Assembly: GCA_018262795.1 (NCBI GenBank)
Contig: JADFDM010000002.1
Coordinates: 62,001 to 126,000 of the forward strand
Source of the DNA: Sphingobacteriales bacterium
GTDB lineage: Bacteria; Bacteroidota; Bacteroidia; Chitinophagales; LD1
DNA: 64,000 nt
Direction of reading: 5' to 3'
Part shown: piece by piece, positions 9,347 through 17,101 of the stretch
Position numbering within the stretch: the first letter of the stretch is position 1
How the letters are laid out: every line of letters begins with the position of its first letter
Made by a program: the position numbers and the translations under genes
The notes under the pieces: generated by a model
What the model was told of the DNA's origin: nothing
What the model saw: only the letters and a program-made list of their open reading frames with translations
Database searches by the model: none

Positions 9347-11818
9347 ATGAAAAAGTTTTTACTGTTTTTGCCTGTCCTCGGTATTGGTTTGCTTACTCAG
9401 GCTCAACAGTCCTACAGAGATAACAAACTGAATATGTTTTTACAGGACGGCTCTGTGGTAACGCAGCACAACAATCACTATACTCCTGCGGCTACTACTC
9501 ATCAACACCGTAATGGAGGAGGTCGCGCTCTTTCCGCAGTTCTTCATTCACAAAGAATTGGTAGTGCCGGAAATATGTTAAGCGTATTGCAAGATGAGTG
9601 TAATCAAATAGATGTAAACGACTCTCTGAATGTCGTTACATTTATTCACCGGAATGATCCTTTCCTTCTTCCGGGATCTAACGTAGCACAGTATCGTTAC
9701 GATGCTTCAAAAGACAGAGGCTTAACATGGACGAATGATATTGGCCCTATTACCAATGATATTAGTATTGATAATGTTTCGGTAAACGGACGTTTTCCGC
9801 AAGCTTTAATTTATAACCCTGCCGGAAACACAAACGTGGATAGTGCGTACTTAATTTACAGCGGAACTTGGCACGACAACAATACATGGTCTGGTGAAAT
9901 GAGAGGTCGTGGTCAACTGAGTGGAGATACCGCGTCTTTCAATGTTCATATTGATCCTGTTAACAACCAGCATGTAAGTATAGCCAATGGATTAACGCAA
10001 GGTGCTCCGGGAGTTTTTTGGAATGTAAATACTGATTACACCGGAACTTTTACAGCCGGAACTAATGCTATTACCAGTGGTCTTATAGTTTATAAAGGTG
10101 TTTGGAATAATTCAACAAAGGATGTGGACTGGACGAACACTACTATTCCTCAAACTTTTGTGGTTAGTGACAATGGAGGTTCTCAGGTATCGGTTGCTAC
10201 CTCACAGCAGATTGCTTTTGACCCAAGCGGTCAGTTCGGTTGGATATCTATTCTTGGTGATATCGTTCCCGATAACGACAGCGTTTATACTCCTATTTTC
10301 TGGAACACTACCGATGGCGGACAAACTTGGAACGGCCCAATCGTAGTGAGTTTAGATAGCATCCAAGGTTTGTTAGCCGAAATGAATCCTACGCTTGTAA
10401 ATGGCGATCCGGCTTCTATGAATCCAACTACCTCATTTGACGCTGACCTTACTGTTGACGTGAATGGCAATCCTCACTTGTTAGTGATTGTAGGTAGCGG
10501 TGACTCCTACTCCATTCAGGCTGCCGGTTACGATGTTTGGGATATTACTTACGATGCCGGTGCTGTTCAAGGATGTAACTGGAAAGGAATCCACTTAGCT
10601 GATATTATGACGCTAAGAGGAACCTTTACTAATGATGCTACTCCTTACACCGAAGATAACAGACCTCAAGTTTCTCGCTCTGCTGACGGAAGTAAAGTAT
10701 TCTTCTTCTGGAATGAGTCAGATTTCACGATTCTTCAAAGCACGGATAATGACATCCCAAATCTTTTTGGAAGAGCTATTGATGTCGTGCAGAATAAAAT
10801 GACTCCGGTTTACAACTTTACCGAAGGCGACACACTTTGGGGAGGCGAAACAGCTAACTCCGGTGGTGGTGTATTCGGAGGGGCGGTATTCCCAGTAGCC
10901 AGCCAAAAGGCTTGGGAAAATGGCTCCAACTGGAATGTGCCTTATGTAATGACTCAAATAGATTATAACCACGATCCTTCTTTGGGCTTAGGTTCGGGAG
11001 AGCAGCCTGCTGCTTTCTGGTATATCAACAATATTGATTTTCCTACTGCTGATTTCAATCAGCCTTTAGATCAGGTGCCACCTTCCATTACTTTAAATGG
11101 CCCTGATACAGTAACTGTATTAGTGAATAACAGCTATACCGAATTAGGAGCAACTGCTTTTGATTGCACCGATGGAGCGATTACTCCAACCATTCAAAAT
11201 GTTCCGGATACGGCTCAAATAGGCATTTACAATGTGCTATACATTGCAACTGATGCAGCCGGTAACAGCGATACCGTTACTCGTGTGGTAATAGTAGGAG
11301 CTATTCCGGTATCAGACTTTACTTGGAGCTTCCCTTCAGTGGGTTATAAAGCACAATTCCAAGATCTAAGCATTAACATGCCAACCTCTTGGTTGTGGAC
11401 ATTTGGAGACGGAGGCGGCTCTGTACTACAAAATCCTATTCATACTTACGCGGCTGATGGTACTTATAATGTATGTCTTACCGTGTCGAACAGTTTTGGT
11501 TCCTCCTCTCAGGTTTGTCACGATGTAGTAATTACTCAGGTAGGTATTAATGAAACTGAGTTCTCTACTCATCTTGGTTTGTTCCCGAACCCTGCAAACG
11601 GTAAAGTATTCATTACGGTAGAAGGAGACTTTTTACCGGAAATGACTGTAAGCGTTTACAATGTGTTAGGCGAATTAGTGAAAGAGCCGGTAACCTATGG
11701 CGTGGGTACTGCTAAAATGGAACTCAATATGTCGGATGTTACAAATGGTTTGTACTTGGTGAAAATTCAAAGCATCAAAGGCACAGCCGTGAAGCCTCTG
11801 ACTATTAGTCATAAATAA
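9347..11818 (+). CDS. Secreted T9SS cargo protein with Ig-like and PKD domains
   Basis: An 823-residue exported protein. It has a Sec signal peptide (MKKFLLFLPVLGIGLLTQAQ), then about 560 residues of beta-rich sequence with Asp- and Trp-containing repeats suggestive of a sialidase/BNR-like propeller. A DUF5011/HYR-like Ig domain follows (about 575-655, with VNNSYTELGATAFDC). Next is a PKD domain (about 655-735, with the signature WLWTFGDGG). The last 80 residues are a type A T9SS sorting domain (LFPNPANGKVFI to TNGLYLVKI). It should be secreted across the outer membrane and anchored to the surface or released. The substrate or ligand is not evident. A strong terminator follows the stop. Confidence 0.85.
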   Translation: MKKFLLFLPVLGIGLLTQAQQSYRDNKLNMFLQDGSVVTQHNNHYTPAATTHQHRNGGGRALSAVLHSQRIGSAGNMLSVLQDECNQIDVNDSLNVVTFIHRNDPFLLPGSNVAQYRYDASKDRGLTWTNDIGPITNDISIDNVSVNGRFPQALIYNPAGNTNVDSAYLIYSGTWHDNNTWSGEMRGRGQLSGDTASFNVHIDPVNNQHVSIANGLTQGAPGVFWNVNTDYTGTFTAGTNAITSGLIVYKGVWNNSTKDVDWTNTTIPQTFVVSDNGGSQVSVATSQQIAFDPSGQFGWISILGDIVPDNDSVYTPIFWNTTDGGQTWNGPIVVSLDSIQGLLAEMNPTLVNGDPASMNPTTSFDADLTVDVNGNPHLLVIVGSGDSYSIQAAGYDVWDITYDAGAVQGCNWKGIHLADIMTLRGTFTNDATPYTEDNRPQVSRSADGSKVFFFWNESDFTILQSTDNDIPNLFGRAIDVVQNKMTPVYNFTEGDTLWGGETANSGGGVFGGAVFPVASQKAWENGSNWNVPYVMTQIDYNHDPSLGLGSGEQPAAFWYINNIDFPTADFNQPLDQVPPSITLNGPDTVTVLVNNSYTELGATAFDCTDGAITPTIQNVPDTAQIGIYNVLYIATDAAGNSDTVTRVVIVGAIPVSDFTWSFPSVGYKAQFQDLSINMPTSWLWTFGDGGGSVLQNPIHTYAADGTYNVCLTVSNSFGSSSQVCHDVVITQVGINETEFSTHLGLFPNPANGKVFITVEGDFLPEMTVSVYNVLGELVKEPVTYGVGTAKMELNMSDVTNGLYLVKIQSIKGTAVKPLTISHK

Positions 11819-12166
11819 TTAATTGGTTTTAGTTGATGAAAGCGGCTCTCTGAAAATGAGAGCCGTTTTTATTTTAGGAAGTGCAAAGCAATAGCTTGCA
11901 ATATGGTTTTTCTCTTACTCCCTGATGTCTGCTTAAAAAAGCATTGGATTCTTTTCAAAGAGCTTGCCTTTAGTAGAATTTGTCAGGAGTTGCTGATTCG
12001 CTGACTTTGATTTTGGTCGGATTAATCTTTAATAGTTTCCCCCACACTTACCGTTTTGGAATAATAATACAGGAAGGAAGATATATAGTTCGGGAGGGGA
12101 AAGTGCGCAGCTAATTGCTTCTATGTTTCTATGAGGGGAGGTAGAATAAGGAAAGTGAAATGGAGT
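11819..12166. other. Gene-free interval between convergent genes
   Basis: 348 bases between two convergent genes. It holds the terminator at 11841-11870. I see no ORF, repeat or RNA signature in the rest. Confidence 0.6.
11841..11870 (+). terminator. Rho-independent terminator after the T9SS cargo gene
   Basis: CGGCTCTC (11843-11850) pairs perfectly with GAGAGCCG (11858-11865) across a seven-base loop, followed by five T. It lies 25 bases after the stop codon. Confidence 0.85.
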
Positions 12167-13039
12167 TTAAAGAATGGTGATGGTGAAATCCATCTTCTCT
12201 ACCTTGTCGAATTTGACGTTGATATTTGCTCCGCTCAGTAGCTGCATTTCATTAATATCGACTTTAAAAGTGCCTATTTTATCGCTGTAACTGCTTACGT
12301 CAAAGTCATCTACTTCAAAATAAAAGATGTCGTCTTTTGAGATAGTAAACTCAAAATCATAGCGACCATCCGGATCGCTGTAAGTGTAGCTGTTTACTTC
12401 GTAAGGAGATCGGCTCAGTAGCTTGCCGGCATAATTAATTGACCAACAAACTTCCGGTTTCACCGACTCCGGGCTGGTGAGTTGGTAGTCCCAGTTTTCT
12501 CCCTTCTGATCTTTTTCGGCTGCAAGAATATCTCTTACAGAAACACGGAGATGAAGTTTAGGCGGAACTTCCAAACTGAAATATTCTCCCCCGAAACCGG
12601 GCTTAATAATGCGGCCTGTCTGATCCACTATTTTGATAACCGGTTTAATTCTTTGAAGGCCCGAAGGAATCTGCATTGCGGCAAACGGAATATAAACGGT
12701 AAAGGCTCCATACATTTTTACATCATAGCGTAACACAATTGGACCGCTGCATTTGAGCCGGCCAATAGAATCGGTCATGGTGCCAAAACCTTTTGAGGAT
12801 TGCATGTAATCAACACTGTCTTTTAGCCACACCTCAAAGAAATATACTTCAGAACTGTCGCCTACTCGGATGCGTTCATTATAAGTTTGACTCAATAAAA
12901 TATCACATTGCACTGCGAGGCAACTCACATTGCTGTGCGCAACGCTTTGCAATGAAATATTCTGTACCGTAATTTCCTGACGGGCAAAAATAGACGCAGT
13001 AACGAATAGCAAAAAAGGTAGTAGTGTATGTTTCCTCAC
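12167..13039 (-). CDS. Exported protein of unknown function
   Basis: A 290-residue protein with a clear Sec signal peptide (about residues 1-19, ending in SIFARQ). The mature part is beta-rich with alternating hydrophobic strands and many Tyr/Asp residues (for example SYTYSDPDGRYDFEFTI), suggesting one or two Ig- or jelly-roll-like domains. No lipobox Cys follows the signal, and no T9SS sorting domain is present, so it is probably periplasmic. I do not recognise the family. It begins 21 bases after the enoyl-CoA hydratase stop and is the last gene of a four-gene minus-strand group. Confidence 0.7.
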   Translation of the reverse strand: MRKHTLLPFLLFVTASIFARQEITVQNISLQSVAHSNVSCLAVQCDILLSQTYNERIRVGDSSEVYFFEVWLKDSVDYMQSSKGFGTMTDSIGRLKCSGPIVLRYDVKMYGAFTVYIPFAAMQIPSGLQRIKPVIKIVDQTGRIIKPGFGGEYFSLEVPPKLHLRVSVRDILAAEKDQKGENWDYQLTSPESVKPEVCWSINYAGKLLSRSPYEVNSYTYSDPDGRYDFEFTISKDDIFYFEVDDFDVSSYSDKIGTFKVDINEMQLLSGANINVKFDKVEKMDFTITIL

Positions 13040-13060
13040 GGTAGTGTGCCGCTAAAGGTA

Positions 13061-13846
13061 CTATTTTCCTTTAAAATCGGGCATCCTCTTCTCTACAAAA
13101 GCGACCATGCCTTCTTTCTGGTCTTCGGAGGCAAAGGTGAGGTAGAAGTTTTTTCGTTCAAAAACTAATCCTTCATCAAGGGTAGAATTGAAAGCATTGT
13201 TCACCGATTCCTTTGCGAGTTTCACAGCTACCGGAGAAAGTTTGGCAATTTCTCCGGCTAATTTTAGCGTTTCACTCAGCAGTAATTCTGCCGGCACAAT
13301 TCGGTTGATTAATCCAAAGCGCAAGGCTTCATCTGCCGAAATGAATTTACCCGTGAGCACCATTTCCATCGCCCTTACTTTGCCTATGGCGCGGGTGAGT
13401 CGTTGCGTGCCACCTGCCCCCGGCATGGTTCCTATTTTAATTTCCGGCTGCCCAAAGCGCGCTGTTTCTGAAGCTACAATCATATCGCAGGTCATTGCTA
13501 ATTCACAACCTCCGCCTAATGCAAAACCGGAGACCGCAGCAAGAATAGGCTTTCGCGTTTTTTTTATCTGATCCCAAGTGCTAAACTGGTCAATGTTCAG
13601 CATATCAATAGCACCTGCGTTGGCCATTTGTTTGATATCTGCACCGGCTGCAAATACTTTTGTGCCTCCGGTGAGTACTACTACCCGCACTGTTTCATCT
13701 TCATCCAATTCCCGAAGGGCATCGCGAATCTCTAACATCAGTTGGCGGTTCAGCGCATTCAACTCTTTCGGGCGATTGAGTTCAATAAGTGCGATGTGTT
13801 TTTCTATCTGTGGATTTACTTTAATAAACTTAAAGGCCATGATCAT
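13061..13846 (-). CDS. Enoyl-CoA hydratase (crotonase family)
   Basis: A 261-residue crotonase-fold enzyme that adds water to trans-2-enoyl-CoA, as in beta-oxidation or degradation of branched or aromatic acids. The oxyanion-hole segments AAGADIKQM and GGGCELAMTCD are intact. Both catalytic glutamates of true hydratases are present, in GGGCELAM and in GQPEIKIGTMPGAGG. The C-terminal EGMVAFVEKRMPDFKG is typical of short-chain enoyl-CoA hydratases. An internal ATG two codons in is an equally good start. It lies 28 bases after the PAP2 gene, in a group whose members share no obvious pathway. Confidence 0.92.
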   Translation of the reverse strand: MIMAFKFIKVNPQIEKHIALIELNRPKELNALNRQLMLEIRDALRELDEDETVRVVVLTGGTKVFAAGADIKQMANAGAIDMLNIDQFSTWDQIKKTRKPILAAVSGFALGGGCELAMTCDMIVASETARFGQPEIKIGTMPGAGGTQRLTRAIGKVRAMEMVLTGKFISADEALRFGLINRIVPAELLLSETLKLAGEIAKLSPVAVKLAKESVNNAFNSTLDEGLVFERKNFYLTFASEDQKEGMVAFVEKRMPDFKGK

Positions 13847-13874
13847 TTATTTAATGGTGAGAAGAAAGTCAAAT

Positions 13875-14444
13875 TTAGTTTTTGGCGGAGGCCGGTGCAA
13901 CATATTTCCTCCCAAACAACGCTACTGAAAAACCAATTGCAGTTCCCAACAGTGCACCGGCTGTTACATCTATCGGGAAATGAACGCCTACATAAATCTG
14001 TGAAACGGAAACAAGAAAGGCCCAAACAAAAAGCAGGGGAACGCAAATTCCTTTTCGATTTACAAACACACTGAGAAAGGCAGCGATGCCAAAATGATTT
14101 GCTGCGTGTGACGAAACAAAACTGTAACCGGCTCCGCAATACTCAATCACTAAACGAGCGTGAATAGCGGGGTTGTTGCAAGGTCGGGCGCGATGTATAA
14201 AAGGCTTGATGAGTGAGCTGGAAATTTGATCGCTGAGCAGTATGGTGATCGCTGCGAGTATTCCGAGCAGAATAATTTTATGGCCAACCCTTCTGTAAAA
14301 TAAAAATGCAATGAGCAGATAGAGAGGGAGCCATGTCAGTTTGTTTCGCAATACCGGACAGACTACATCCAATACTGGATTGGCCATGTCAGTATTCATG
14401 AAATGAAATAAGCGGTGATCTATCTGTCGGAGTAGTTCAATCAT
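13875..14444 (-). CDS. PAP2-family membrane phosphatase
   Basis: A 189-residue integral membrane phosphatase with about five hydrophobic segments. The three PAP2 motifs are present in order: KPFIHRARP (KxxxxxxRP), SSHAANH (PSGH-type, phosphoryl-transfer His) and SQIYVGVHFPIDV (SRxxxxxHxxxD-type, nucleophile His). Such enzymes remove phosphate from lipid phosphates such as phosphatidic acid or undecaprenyl diphosphate. Short bacterial members often act in undecaprenyl-phosphate recycling, which is not provable here. Its start overlaps the end of the methyltransferase gene by eight bases. Confidence 0.9.
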   Translation of the reverse strand: MIELLRQIDHRLFHFMNTDMANPVLDVVCPVLRNKLTWLPLYLLIAFLFYRRVGHKIILLGILAAITILLSDQISSSLIKPFIHRARPCNNPAIHARLVIEYCGAGYSFVSSHAANHFGIAAFLSVFVNRKGICVPLLFVWAFLVSVSQIYVGVHFPIDVTAGALLGTAIGFSVALFGRKYVAPASAKN

Positions 14445-15174
14445 TTCGCTGGGCTATCAAAATTAAACGAGGGGAAGTAGCTGACTGAAAGGGGTGGAGT
14501 TCGTAATCTCCCAAAATCTCACGGATAGTAAAGCCCGCATTTTCTAACATTGCTCTAAAGCGAGTTCTGTTTATCACCTTCAGTTGTTCTTCAAACTCAT
14601 TGTTCGCTCCGTCCACCAGAAATTCAATTCGCTTTTTTATAAAGCCTTTCTCTACCCGCTTGCTGATGTGAAACTGAGTTGCTCCGCGCTGAATTATTTC
14701 ACGAGCCTTCATGTTTCTCACTGCGTATTCGGTATTTAGATAATCCAGCATTAGTGTTCCTCCCGGTTTCAGCGCATCGTGCATAGCTTTAATCGCGGCC
14801 TCATCCTCTTCGGGAGTATCAAAATATCCGAAACTGCTGAAAAGGTTAAAGACATAATCGAAGGTATTTCTTTGATACACTTTGCGCATATCCCACACGG
14901 CAAAATGCAACTGTTCGTTTGCTGATTGCTTGGCTTCTTCAATGCTGTTGTGGGAGAGGTCAATACCGCACACCGTAAAGCCGAGCTTGGCTAATGTTTT
15001 AGAATGTCGGCCTTTGCCGCAAGCTACATCCAATACCTTACTTCCGGCAGGCATTTGAAGATATTTAGCAATGCCGGTGATAAAAGATTCTGCTTCCGAT
15101 TCGCTCCGATTGGCGTAAAGCAAGTGATAATAGGGGGAATCGAACCATTCTTCAAACCAACTTTTATGCATCAT
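14437..15174 (-). CDS. Class I SAM-dependent methyltransferase
   Basis: A 245-residue soluble protein with the Rossmann methyltransferase fold. Motif I is VLDVACGKGRHSKTLAKLG at about residue 42, followed by the acidic ribose-binding turn in CGIDLSHNSIEEA and motif IV-like NLFSSFGYFDTPEEDE. The substrate cannot be told from sequence. It resembles small-molecule methyltransferases of the UbiE/TehB-like type. It is the first gene of a minus-strand group with the PAP2 phosphatase, the hydratase and an exported protein, and is divergent from glmM. The ATG at 15174 gives the expected short N-terminal helix (HKSWFEEWFDSPYYHLLYA). Confidence 0.88.
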   Translation of the reverse strand: MMHKSWFEEWFDSPYYHLLYANRSESEAESFITGIAKYLQMPAGSKVLDVACGKGRHSKTLAKLGFTVCGIDLSHNSIEEAKQSANEQLHFAVWDMRKVYQRNTFDYVFNLFSSFGYFDTPEEDEAAIKAMHDALKPGGTLMLDYLNTEYAVRNMKAREIIQRGATQFHISKRVEKGFIKKRIEFLVDGANNEFEEQLKVINRTRFRAMLENAGFTIREILGDYELHPFQSATSPRLILIAQRND

Positions 15175-15230
15175 TCACTGTTTGTGTATAAGTAAGGGAT
15201 AGGCTACCTACCGCAAAAAAGCGAATTTTT

Positions 15231-15238
15231 TAGCTTTG
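15231..15238 (+). promoter_or_regulatory. Candidate -7 element of glmM
   Basis: TAGCTTTG matches TAnnTTTG. It ends 22 bases before the TTG start of glmM. No TTG is found 19-21 bases upstream. Confidence 0.42.
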
Positions 15239-15260
15239 CGCTCCTCAAAAATTAGAATAC

Positions 15261-16646
15261 TTGACTTTAATAAAATCTATTTCCGGTATTCGCGGCACCA
15301 TTGGTGGAGCACCCGGCTCTAATCTAACACCCGTTGACATTCTCAAATTCACCCTCGCTTTTGGCGAGTGGGTGAAAAAAGAATCGGGTATTGCTAAAGT
15401 GGTGATCGGCCGCGATGCACGAATCAGCGGCCCAATGGTCAACCATATAGTGGTGGGGGCTTTGCAATCTATCGGTATTGATGTGGTGGATCTCGGTCTC
15501 TCTACCACCCCTACTGTTGAGCTGGCGGTGGTAGAAGAAAAAGCCGGAGGTGGAATTATTATCACCGCTTCGCATAACCCCAAGCAATGGAACGCGCTCA
15601 AATTACTAAACGCAGCAGGTGAATTTCTTTCCAGTGCAGCCGGTGAAGAGGTGTTGCAAATAGCAGAGATAGGTCTGCCGGAATTTGCGGAGGTGAACGC
15701 GCTGGGCAAACACACTTTTGTGACTAATTATATTGATCGCCACATAGAGCAGATTCTGAAATTGAAACTGGTGGATGTGAAAGCCATTAAAGAGCGGAAG
15801 TTTAAAATAGTGATTGACTGTGTGAACTCTACCGGAGGTATTGCGGTGCCTAAATTGCTAAAGGCTTTGGGAGTGGAAGAAGTAGAAGAGCTATACACCG
15901 AACCCAATGGTTTGTTTCCGCATGGGCCGGAGCCGCTGCCCGAAAATCTTTCGGAGTTGGCGATGACGGTGAAAAAGAAGAAAGCCGATCTCGGTATTTC
16001 TGTTGACCCCGATGTGGATCGCTTAGCTTTGGTGTGTGAGGACGGCAATATGTTTGGCGAAGAATATACGCTGGTAGCGGTGGCCGATTATGTGTTGGGC
16101 CATAAGAAAGGGAATGCAGTTTCTAATCTTTCCTCTACTCGTGCTTTGCGCGATGTGACCGAAAAGAAAGGCGGAGTGTATCACGCCTCGGCAGTAGGAG
16201 AGGTGAACGTGGTGGAGAAGATGAAGGAAGTGAAAGCGGTGATTGGCGGGGAGGGAAACGGAGGGGTAATATACCCCGAACTGCATTATGGCCGCGATGC
16301 CTTAGTGGGGATTGCTTTATTCTTATCTCACTTAGCTAAAACAGGGAAAACTGCCTCGCTGTTGCGCTCTTCGTACCCGGGCTACTTTATTGCCAAAAAG
16401 AAAATAGACTTAGATGCTTCAGTAGATATAGATCAACTGTTTGCCGAGGTGCAGAAAAAGTATAAGAAGTATCCGATCAATACCATTGATGGAATTAAGA
16501 TTGAGTTCGATACCGATTGGGTGCATCTGCGCAGGTCTAATACCGAGCCTATCATCCGCATATATGCCGAGAGCAATTCAGAAACCACTGCCGATAACAT
16601 CGCTAATCAGTTGATGTTGGATTTGAGTAATTTTTCGAAAGGATAG
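15261..16646 (+). CDS. glmM: Phosphoglucosamine mutase
   Basis: A 461-residue alpha-D-phosphohexomutase that converts glucosamine-6-phosphate to glucosamine-1-phosphate for UDP-GlcNAc, peptidoglycan and LPS. The phosphoserine is S104 in TASHNP. The magnesium loop DPDVDR is at 249-254, the sugar loop GEGNGG at about 330, and the phosphate-binding RRSNTEP near 424-430. A TTG start is used because it gives the canonical N-terminus MTLIKSISGIRGTIG and no in-frame ATG lies upstream. The family also includes phosphomannomutases, and Bacteroidota members of this length are usually called GlmM. It is monocistronic. Confidence 0.9.
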   Translation: MTLIKSISGIRGTIGGAPGSNLTPVDILKFTLAFGEWVKKESGIAKVVIGRDARISGPMVNHIVVGALQSIGIDVVDLGLSTTPTVELAVVEEKAGGGIIITASHNPKQWNALKLLNAAGEFLSSAAGEEVLQIAEIGLPEFAEVNALGKHTFVTNYIDRHIEQILKLKLVDVKAIKERKFKIVIDCVNSTGGIAVPKLLKALGVEEVEELYTEPNGLFPHGPEPLPENLSELAMTVKKKKADLGISVDPDVDRLALVCEDGNMFGEEYTLVAVADYVLGHKKGNAVSNLSSTRALRDVTEKKGGVYHASAVGEVNVVEKMKEVKAVIGGEGNGGVIYPELHYGRDALVGIALFLSHLAKTGKTASLLRSSYPGYFIAKKKIDLDASVDIDQLFAEVQKKYKKYPINTIDGIKIEFDTDWVHLRRSNTEPIIRIYAESNSETTADNIANQLMLDLSNFSKG

Positions 16647-17101
16647 TTTAACGTAACTACCTCTATCCCTGACTTTGTCGTTTCCGCCAAAACTATTCTT
16701 TCAAAGTTGGCAGGAAACGGTGCACATGTTTTGTGAGGACTTTGTTACAGGCGCGAACGAATAGGATTAAATCCGTTTTTGTTCAGCGAATAAAAGATAC
16801 TCAACCGGACGACCGTTTTGTCTTAGTGCTCGACTAACGTGTCCCCTCCTCCTTATCTTATTTGTATTCAATCTTTTGGTATCTGATTCTATTCTCCTGC
16901 TCATTGCTTTGGTAGCAAGAAAAATGCTACTGCCAAAAACTCCTAAAATAATAGTAGCGGATTAAGCTGTTTCCTTTTATTTCCTCTAAGCAGAGTCAGT
17001 TTCACCGGTGATTACAGAAATGACATTCCTAAAACTGAATGTTTGACTTTCTTTGCGCCCTGCTGTGTCAATTGTGAGAAGAGGCAATTATTTATAGGTA
17101 T
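16647..17101. other. Gene-free interval upstream of the OMP gene
   Basis: 455 bases between glmM and the OMP beta-barrel gene. I see no ORF with coding character, no tRNA and no strong terminator. A degenerate -7-like TTTCTTTG at 17048-17055 lies 46 bases before the downstream ATG. Confidence 0.5.
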